This document shows, one piece after another, positions 1 to 4,824 of a stretch of 6,992 nt of DNA. Under the pieces are notes generated by a model. The model had not been told where the DNA came from. It worked only from the letters and a program-made list of their open reading frames with translations, and searched no databases. Source of the stretch: Bacteroidota bacterium (GTDB lineage: Bacteria; Bacteroidota; Bacteroidia; Bacteroidales; GCA-2748055); the NCBI GenBank assembly GCA_030592605.1, contig JAUVIT010000085.1, positions 1-6,992 of the forward strand. Reading direction: 5' to 3'. A program made the position numbers and the translations under genes. How positions within the stretch are numbered: position 1 is the stretch's first letter; the number at the start of each line of letters is the position of its first letter.

Positions 1-672
1 GACGGACTGCTGCTTATTTCAGGTGCACTTGGGATGTTCGACCGGGAGATCGTGATCAAGTCGGGCGGATACAGTACCAGCACGGTTGGGGAGGATATGG
101 AGCTGGTCGTTCGCATCAGGAGGTATATGGCAGAGAATGGTTTCGACTATAATGTGGTCTATATTCCAGATCCACTTTGCTGGACCGAGGTGCCCTCTTC
201 CGTTAAGGTGCTGGCCCGGCAGCGAAGCAGGTGGACCCGGGGAACCATGGAGACTCTGATTAAACACCGGAAGCTCTTCTTTAACAGAAAATACGGGAAG
301 CTGGGCCTACTTGGCTACCCCTACTGGCTTGCTTTTGAGTACCTGGCACCCATCGTGGAGTTCCTGGGAATTTGCTGGTTTGTATTCCTGGTGATCACAA
401 ACAGCCTGAACTGGCCATTTTTCCTGCTGCTCTTTGGCTTTGTTTATTTTTTCGCGGTTTCACTCTCCATCTGGGCTGTGTTGTTCGAAGAGATTACCTT
501 TCATAAATATGAGAAAAGGCGGGATGTAATGCGCCTGGTGGGAATCGCCTTCATGGAGCCCCTCTTTTATCACCCCTTGGTGATGTTGATGACCATCAAG
601 GGGAATATCGATAAGTTATTTAATCGCAATAAATGGGGCAAAATGGAGCGCAAAGGATTCGGGAAGAACTGA
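1..672 (+). CDS. Family 2 glycosyltransferase, membrane-anchored, C-terminal part (5' end outside window)
   Basis: The reading frame is open from base 1, so the gene starts upstream; 223 residues are visible. The ATG at 34 is internal, because the SGALGMFDRE stretch before and across it belongs to the conserved catalytic domain. Numbering from base 1, GED at residues 30-32 matches the (T/G)ED motif that carries the catalytic base in processive-type GT2 enzymes, and QRSRW at 74-78 matches the QxxRW acceptor/product-binding motif. Hydrophobic segments follow at about 111-133, 136-162 and 180-200, then a basic tail with KWGKMERKGF. By family knowledge this enzyme sits in the inner membrane and transfers a sugar from a nucleotide-sugar at the cytoplasmic face to a growing polysaccharide or lipid acceptor. 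The substrate cannot be read from this fragment. It converges on the next gene, with 3 bp between stops and no room for a separate terminator. The family call is firm; the specific product is unknown. Confidence 0.9.
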   Translation, partial: DGLLLISGALGMFDREIVIKSGGYSTSTVGEDMELVVRIRRYMAENGFDYNVVYIPDPLCWTEVPSSVKVLARQRSRWTRGTMETLIKHRKLFFNRKYGKLGLLGYPYWLAFEYLAPIVEFLGICWFVFLVITNSLNWPFFLLLFGFVYFFAVSLSIWAVLFEEITFHKYEKRRDVMRLVGIAFMEPLFYHPLVMLMTIKGNIDKLFNRNKWGKMERKGFGKN

Positions 673-675
673 TCC

Positions 676-2151
676 TTAAGCCTTCATTACTTCACTTTCG
701 GCCCGCTTACCTGCCTTATCTATTGTGACTACTTTATAGCTTCCCTCTTTCTTTGTGCCTTTAAACCTGAATGGAGCTGTAGTAGTCTGGGGTGTATGCA
801 ACACAGTAGCCACCAGCTCTTCACCATGGAACACTTCGTAATGTGAGAGTGGATCATCTGCGGCCAGGGCGCTGTTCCAGCTGATCTCCATTTCCGTTCC
901 CGCCTTGATCTTTATATCCTGCGGCGGGGTAAGTCCCCTGGCTGGAAGCTGGAAGTAATTGGTCATCCCATCCTTGGCAATCTTTCCACTAAGCTCGATT
1001 TTTTCTCTCTTCTCCTGACTCAGTCCATCCGGTGTAATCTGCGAAGCATAGAAGTTTTGTACCAGCTGGCACTTCAGGGGATCATCGGAGATCTGACCGA
1101 TCCCAATGATGGCTGTATGGATCCCTGGGGTTGTCAGCGCATATTCGATCAATGGTTTGCTTGGCAGCTCCCTGGTTCCCACACTTCGCACTACACCATC
1201 CGAATCCCTGGTCCAATCATTATACTTACCGTACATGGCTCCATCAGCAAATACCTTCATGGCAATAATTCCCATGTTTTTAGCTTGTGCCACCGGGATC
1301 ACATTGTGCTGGTGGTTCAGGTAGCGCTTGTCGTTTGCATTAATAGCTACCAGCATGGCATCCAGAATTTTGTAATTGTCCCTCCGGATCATATCCATCA
1401 TGGCCGGGGAGTTAATGTGCCCGGAAAGTCCAATATGCTTGATCAGATTCTCATTTTCAGGATTCAGTCCGGTATGATTGGTCCCGTCGCGAAAATCCCT
1501 GAGTGTAACCAAAACACCAAAATTCTCATCCTTGTTCAGCGGGGTTTCCAAACCCTTGTACATCACATCTACCTCCTCCACAAAATTCAGGTTATGGGTA
1601 AGCACCATGTCCACATAGGAGCCTTCCGGGTAGTTTCCTTCTCCGTCGCCAAACATCTGTGAGAGGGATCTCTTCAGGTCCTTTACAGCTCCTCCTGCAG
1701 GATCTCCATTGGACCAGTTATTTACGTTTTCCAATTCCGGGAAGCCTGGTTTTCCCCATCTTTGATGGGTCTTGGTGGTGAGGAAAATGGATTCACGTAG
1801 CTTTTTATCGTAGCCTTCTTCTCCCGGAATCAGGTTCAGTTTCCGGAAGGCCTTCCCAAAATGAAGCTGACTTTTAGCATAGAGGTTGGAAGTGTCAAAA
1901 TAGTTGACCCCAATTTTGAATGCTTTCAGAATAATGGGAACCGGATCCACATCTGCCGGGGTCCATTGCAGGGAGGCCTGTCCGCCCATTCCAAGTGTGG
2001 TCACTTCGAAGGGGATCTTGCCAAAGCTGCGCTTCATGGGAGCGGGCAGCTGATCCAGTCCAAAACGGAAACCAGGTAATATGGTGAGTCCGGCTGCAGC
2101 GGCTGCAGACAGTTTTACAAATTCACGGCGGGAAACTGTTTGATTCTTCAT
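676..2151 (-). CDS. Tat-exported aldo/keto reductase with C-terminal beta-rich domain
   Basis: A complete 491-residue protein. Residues 7-13 (SRREFVK) followed by an Ala-rich hydrophobic stretch (16-28) form a standard twin-arginine signal, so the folded enzyme is probably exported to the periplasm. An aldo/keto reductase TIM barrel spans roughly 44-395. The canonical catalytic tetrad appears intact: Asp86 and Tyr91 (YFDTSNLY), Lys127 (LTTKTH) and His186 (LTHNL). GLSGH at 241-245, IIAMKVF at 295-301 and HTAIIGIG at 345-352 are further family landmarks. The family reduces carbonyls with NAD(P)H; the substrate here is unknown. Residues about 405-491 lie outside the barrel and look like a fibronectin-III-type beta sandwich (ISWNS, HYEVF, YKVVTIDKAG), possibly for binding or stability. 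There is no cysteine cluster for the ferredoxin-like domain some related proteins carry; Cys361 is the only cysteine. The ATG at 2151 fits the Tat signal exactly. Its leader is A/T-rich without a Shine-Dalgarno sequence, and it is transcribed away from the permeases. Confidence 0.93.
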   Translation of the reverse strand: MKNQTVSRREFVKLSAAAAAGLTILPGFRFGLDQLPAPMKRSFGKIPFEVTTLGMGGQASLQWTPADVDPVPIILKAFKIGVNYFDTSNLYAKSQLHFGKAFRKLNLIPGEEGYDKKLRESIFLTTKTHQRWGKPGFPELENVNNWSNGDPAGGAVKDLKRSLSQMFGDGEGNYPEGSYVDMVLTHNLNFVEEVDVMYKGLETPLNKDENFGVLVTLRDFRDGTNHTGLNPENENLIKHIGLSGHINSPAMMDMIRRDNYKILDAMLVAINANDKRYLNHQHNVIPVAQAKNMGIIAMKVFADGAMYGKYNDWTRDSDGVVRSVGTRELPSKPLIEYALTTPGIHTAIIGIGQISDDPLKCQLVQNFYASQITPDGLSQEKREKIELSGKIAKDGMTNYFQLPARGLTPPQDIKIKAGTEMEISWNSALAADDPLSHYEVFHGEELVATVLHTPQTTTAPFRFKGTKKEGSYKVVTIDKAGKRAESEVMKA

Positions 2152-2168
2152 GGTAACATTTTTTATGG

Positions 2169-2190
2169 GTGTTCGTCATACTGATAACAC
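2169..2190. promoter_or_regulatory. Short inverted repeat GTGTT-N12-AACAC upstream of the reductase
   Basis: GTGTT at 2169-2173 and AACAC at 2186-2190 are exact complements separated by 12 bases. The element begins 18 bp upstream of the reductase start codon, within its probable leader or promoter. Just beyond it, read on the minus strand, TATCTTGT (2189-2196) loosely resembles the Bacteroidota -7 box TAnnTTTG, but I see no convincing TTTG partner at the expected upstream distance. It could be an operator for the reductase or chance; five-base arms are weak evidence. Confidence 0.2.
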
Positions 2191-2219
2191 AAGATAGGGC
2201 AAAGGGTTGAAAAATCCAG

Positions 2220-2254
2220 TGTGCGAATATGTACGTCCCTGTACGATAACGTTC
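2220..2254. promoter_or_regulatory. Candidate regulator-binding array: 10-bp-phased TGTNCG repeats with dyad symmetry
   Basis: TGTGCG begins at 2220 and TGTACG at 2230 and again at 2240; a related CGTTC follows at 2250-2254. The spacing is exactly 10 bp, about one helical turn, so the copies lie on one face of the DNA. The block 2221-2254 also reads as an imperfect palindrome of the form GnnCGnnnnnGTAC-N6-GTACnnnnnCGnnC. It lies about 57-91 bp upstream of the sigma-54-like element and about 96-130 bp upstream of the permease start, a suitable position for an activator-binding site. In Bacteroidota, permease clusters of this type often sit with NtrC-family response regulators, so I infer an enhancer-type site for one; no regulator is encoded in the window. 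The repeat and spacing are seen directly; the function is inferred. Confidence 0.5.
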
Positions 2255-2264
2255 TATTCAATAA

Positions 2265-2274
2265 TTGTCGACAA
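2265..2274. promoter_or_regulatory. Perfect 10-bp palindrome TTGTCGACAA
   Basis: TTGTCGACAA equals its own reverse complement. It lies between the phased TGTNCG array and the sigma-54-like promoter, 76 bp before the permease start codon. It could be a second operator, or a binding site for a dimeric repressor or activator. A 10-bp perfect palindrome can also occur by chance in a region this size, so the call rests mainly on its position among other symmetric elements. Confidence 0.25.
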
Positions 2275-2310
2275 CCAGTAAAATGCACAGTACAAAGCGT
2301 ATACGATGAA

Positions 2311-2326
2311 TGGCACAATTACTGGA
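2311..2326 (+). promoter_or_regulatory. Sigma-54-like -24/-12 promoter element for the permease operon
   Basis: TGGCACAATTACTGGA carries a perfect TGGCAC -24 box. The -12 position falls at the canonical distance, with 10 bases between the -24 GG (2312-2313) and the -12 G (2324). The -12 box reads CTGGA instead of TTGCA, so the G is kept but the following C is not, which makes it a weaker or atypical match. Transcription would begin near 2336-2337, giving a leader of about 13 bases before the ATG at 2350. The leader is A-rich with no Shine-Dalgarno sequence, as is usual in Bacteroidota. The phased array upstream at 2220-2254 would suit the enhancer-binding activator that sigma-54 requires. If the element is real, the permeases are expressed only when such an activator is switched on. 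I found no better housekeeping-type promoter in the intergenic region. Confidence 0.45.
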
Positions 2327-2349
2327 TAACATACGCAAACCTAAAAACC

Positions 2350-4797
2350 ATGTGGAAAAATTTCATCAAAGTTACCATCCGAAGCATCAGCAAAAACAAA
2401 GCGTTTAATGTGATCAATATAGCGGGACTGGCCATCGGACTGGCCAGTGCCATATTTATCATTCTCTATATCATCAGTGAGAACAGCTATGACCGCTTCC
2501 ATGAGCGATCGGCCGATATTTATAGGCTCTATATAGATGGTAAAATGGGTGAAGAGGAAATGAAAGGTGCCTGGAACGCCCCCATCCTGGGTCCTACCAT
2601 GCATGCAGAGATCCCCGAAATCGAGAATTATTGCAGGTTTGATTTCGCAAATAACCGTCTTATGTGGGTTAACCCGGCCAATAAATATCTGGAGGGAAGC
2701 ATCATGTATGCCGATTCCTCCTTTTTTGAGATATTTACTATTGATCTCTTGGAGGGGAATCCTTCTACCTGCCTGGATGAACCCAACACCATTGTTATAT
2801 CAGAATCAAAAGTGATCCAATATTTTCCTGAAGGCGATCCCATCGGGAAATCCATTGCCATGAATAATGATTCCACCCTTTTCAGGGTGACAGGAGTTGT
2901 GGAGGATGCTCCCAGGACCTCTCATTTCTATTATGATTTCATCTGTTCCTATTCCACAGATCCAAGGAGCAAGTCTACTTTCTGGTTCAGCAACTGGATG
3001 GAAACATACATTCTGGTAAGGCCGGGTACAAACAAGGAACAACTGGATATGAAAATAAATGCATCCTTGATTGAGAATATTCGTGCCCAGCTGAAACAAT
3101 TTATGGGAATTTCTCCTGAAGAATTTTTTGAATCGGGAGCAAGATATGGTATTTTCGCCCAGCCACTTTTGGATATTCACCTGGATAAGGAGATCGACTT
3201 GCCCTCTGACATCGGATTCCGTCCCATTGGAAATCGTACCTATCTGGTTATTTTCGGTGTCATCGCCTTTTTTGTGTTGCTTATTGCGGCAATCAATTTT
3301 ATGAATCTCAGTACGGCCAGGTCATTGAGTCGTGCTAAAGAGGTAAGTCTGCGAAAAGTGGTGGGTTCGGACCGCAAACAGCTAATCAGGCAATTCCTTT
3401 TTGAGAGTGTTTTTCTGAGCCTGATGTCCTTGGTGATTGCTCTTGTATTGGTCATCGTCCTGCTCAATCCTTTCAACAATCTGGTGGGACTGAACCTGGT
3501 ATTTGGGGATATTTTCAGCTGGTATATGATCCCTTCCTTCATCTTACTGGCGATCCTGGTGGGACTACTCAGCGGAAGTTATCCTTCATTTGTTCTAGCT
3601 TCCTTTAAACCCATATTTGCCCTGAAAGGGAACGCATCTGTTAAAAATGGCACCACCGTACTCAGAAATGCCCTGGTCATTATCCAATTTTCCATCTCCA
3701 TGATAATTATCGCCGGAACATTGGTTATCTACTGGCAATTCAGATATATGACCAGCAAAGAACTGGGTTTTGATAAAGAGCAGCTCGTCGTTATTGAACG
3801 CTTATTCCCACTTAAGAACCAGGTCCAGGTTTTCAAAGACGAACTTACAAATCACAGTTCTATTCTTACCGCCACCAATTCAACAGCCTATCTTGGAGCT
3901 TACAACAACAATAGTTCCTATGGCATCAAAGGAAGACCCGTTGAAGAAATCTTCCCATTCTTTGTCTACACTACTGATAAGGATTTTATGGAGACCTATC
4001 GATTTGAACTTGCCACTCCCGAGAGTCGATTCTTCTCTGAAGAATTTGCATCAGATTCATCGGCTTGCCTGGTCAATGAAGCGGCCGTTAGAAAGTATAA
4101 GCTGGAAGATCCGTTAAACCAGATATTGTTTGAGCCCAGTTTCGATGGTTTTAACAAGGAGTTAAGGATTATCGGAGTTGTTAAAGACCACCACTTCTTA
4201 AACCTGAAACAAGAAATAGCAGCCCAGGTTATTACCCATAAGAATTATGAATCAGGGGGATATATTACGGTCAGGTTGGCAGGGGGTCAGGATAATATAG
4301 ATGCCGGATTAAAACACATCGATGAAAAATGGAAAGAATTTACCAATGATCAACCCCTGCAATATTTCTTCCTGGATGAAAGTCTGAATGCAAACTATGC
4401 AGAGGAGAAAAGAACAGGCGCAGTAACCATGATCTTTTCCATCCTCACGATCTTTATCGCATCCCTTGGGCTATTTGGACTAACACTCTATAACTCTCAG
4501 AAAAGAATCCGGGAAATCGGTATCCGTAAGGTTATGGGTGCCACAGAGAATAATATTATTGCCATAGTTACTAAGAGTGTCATATATGCCGTGGGGATAT
4601 CCATCCTGATTGCCATGCCTGTGGCCTATTTTATGATGCAGGACTGGCTCAGAGACTTCCCCTACAATGTGGGATTTCAGCCTTTGTTATTTGTGATATC
4701 TGCACTCTTAGCCATCATCATTGCCATGGTCACAGTCACAATTACATCATTAAAAGCAGCACGTACCAATCCAGCCATATGTCTGCACAACGAATAA
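2350..4797 (+). CDS. ABC transporter permease with two MacB-like/FtsX modules, copy 1
   Basis: A complete 815-residue inner-membrane protein. Probable membrane segments lie at about 21-43, 297-318, 350-372, 391-410, 438-461, 690-713, 742-762 and 778-800. Residues 44-296 form a large extracytoplasmic MacB-like domain, and 462-689 form a second one. Two FtsX-type modules follow the soluble domains; their repeated cytoplasmic motif is SLRKVVGSDRKQL (333-345) and GIRKVMGATENN (724-735), so the protein is an internal duplication. By family knowledge such permeases couple ATP hydrolysis by a separate ATPase to movement of the extracytoplasmic domains (mechanotransmission), in efflux, lipoprotein handling or peptide defence; the substrate is unknown. 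I chose ATG 2350 because MWKNFIKVTIRS aligns exactly with the start of the downstream paralog. The frame extends 43 codons upstream to a GTG at 2221, but that stretch covers the promoter elements and lacks family resemblance. It ends with a tandem TAA TAA. No ATPase domain is present. Confidence 0.92.
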   Translation: MWKNFIKVTIRSISKNKAFNVINIAGLAIGLASAIFIILYIISENSYDRFHERSADIYRLYIDGKMGEEEMKGAWNAPILGPTMHAEIPEIENYCRFDFANNRLMWVNPANKYLEGSIMYADSSFFEIFTIDLLEGNPSTCLDEPNTIVISESKVIQYFPEGDPIGKSIAMNNDSTLFRVTGVVEDAPRTSHFYYDFICSYSTDPRSKSTFWFSNWMETYILVRPGTNKEQLDMKINASLIENIRAQLKQFMGISPEEFFESGARYGIFAQPLLDIHLDKEIDLPSDIGFRPIGNRTYLVIFGVIAFFVLLIAAINFMNLSTARSLSRAKEVSLRKVVGSDRKQLIRQFLFESVFLSLMSLVIALVLVIVLLNPFNNLVGLNLVFGDIFSWYMIPSFILLAILVGLLSGSYPSFVLASFKPIFALKGNASVKNGTTVLRNALVIIQFSISMIIIAGTLVIYWQFRYMTSKELGFDKEQLVVIERLFPLKNQVQVFKDELTNHSSILTATNSTAYLGAYNNNSSYGIKGRPVEEIFPFFVYTTDKDFMETYRFELATPESRFFSEEFASDSSACLVNEAAVRKYKLEDPLNQILFEPSFDGFNKELRIIGVVKDHHFLNLKQEIAAQVITHKNYESGGYITVRLAGGQDNIDAGLKHIDEKWKEFTNDQPLQYFFLDESLNANYAEEKRTGAVTMIFSILTIFIASLGLFGLTLYNSQKRIREIGIRKVMGATENNIIAIVTKSVIYAVGISILIAMPVAYFMMQDWLRDFPYNVGFQPLLFVISALLAIIIAMVTVTITSLKAARTNPAICLHNE

Positions 4798-4824
4798 TAA
4801 TAACTTAAGAAAAACCAGAAGATT

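Noticed and set aside
1057..1662. A 201-codon open frame on the plus strand inside the reductase gene
   Set aside because: It is entirely antisense to the well-supported reductase and has no recognisable domain; its composition fits a reverse-strand shadow.
2189..2196. A Bacteroidota-type -7 box for the reductase promoter on the minus strand (TATCTTGT)
   Set aside because: The match to TAnnTTTG is partial and no TTTG box sits at the expected upstream distance, so it is mentioned only under the nearby inverted repeat and not called as a promoter.
2221..2349. A 43-codon upstream extension of permease copy 1, starting at GTG 2221
   Set aside because: The extension has no counterpart in copy 2, where the protein starts at the equivalent of 2350, and it runs through the phased repeats, the palindrome and the sigma-54-like element. 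ATG 2350 is the better start.
2806..3180. A 124-codon minus-strand frame within permease copy 1, with a similar frame at 5281-5574 in copy 2
   Set aside because: The resemblance between the two frames (such as HGNGFPDG versus HGNGLPNG) is explained by the duplicated sense-strand gene rather than by selection on an antisense protein.
4798..4824. A terminator or second promoter between the two permease genes
   Set aside because: The 27-bp gap has no hairpin or T-run and no -24/-12 or -7-type element; it is best read as an operon spacer.
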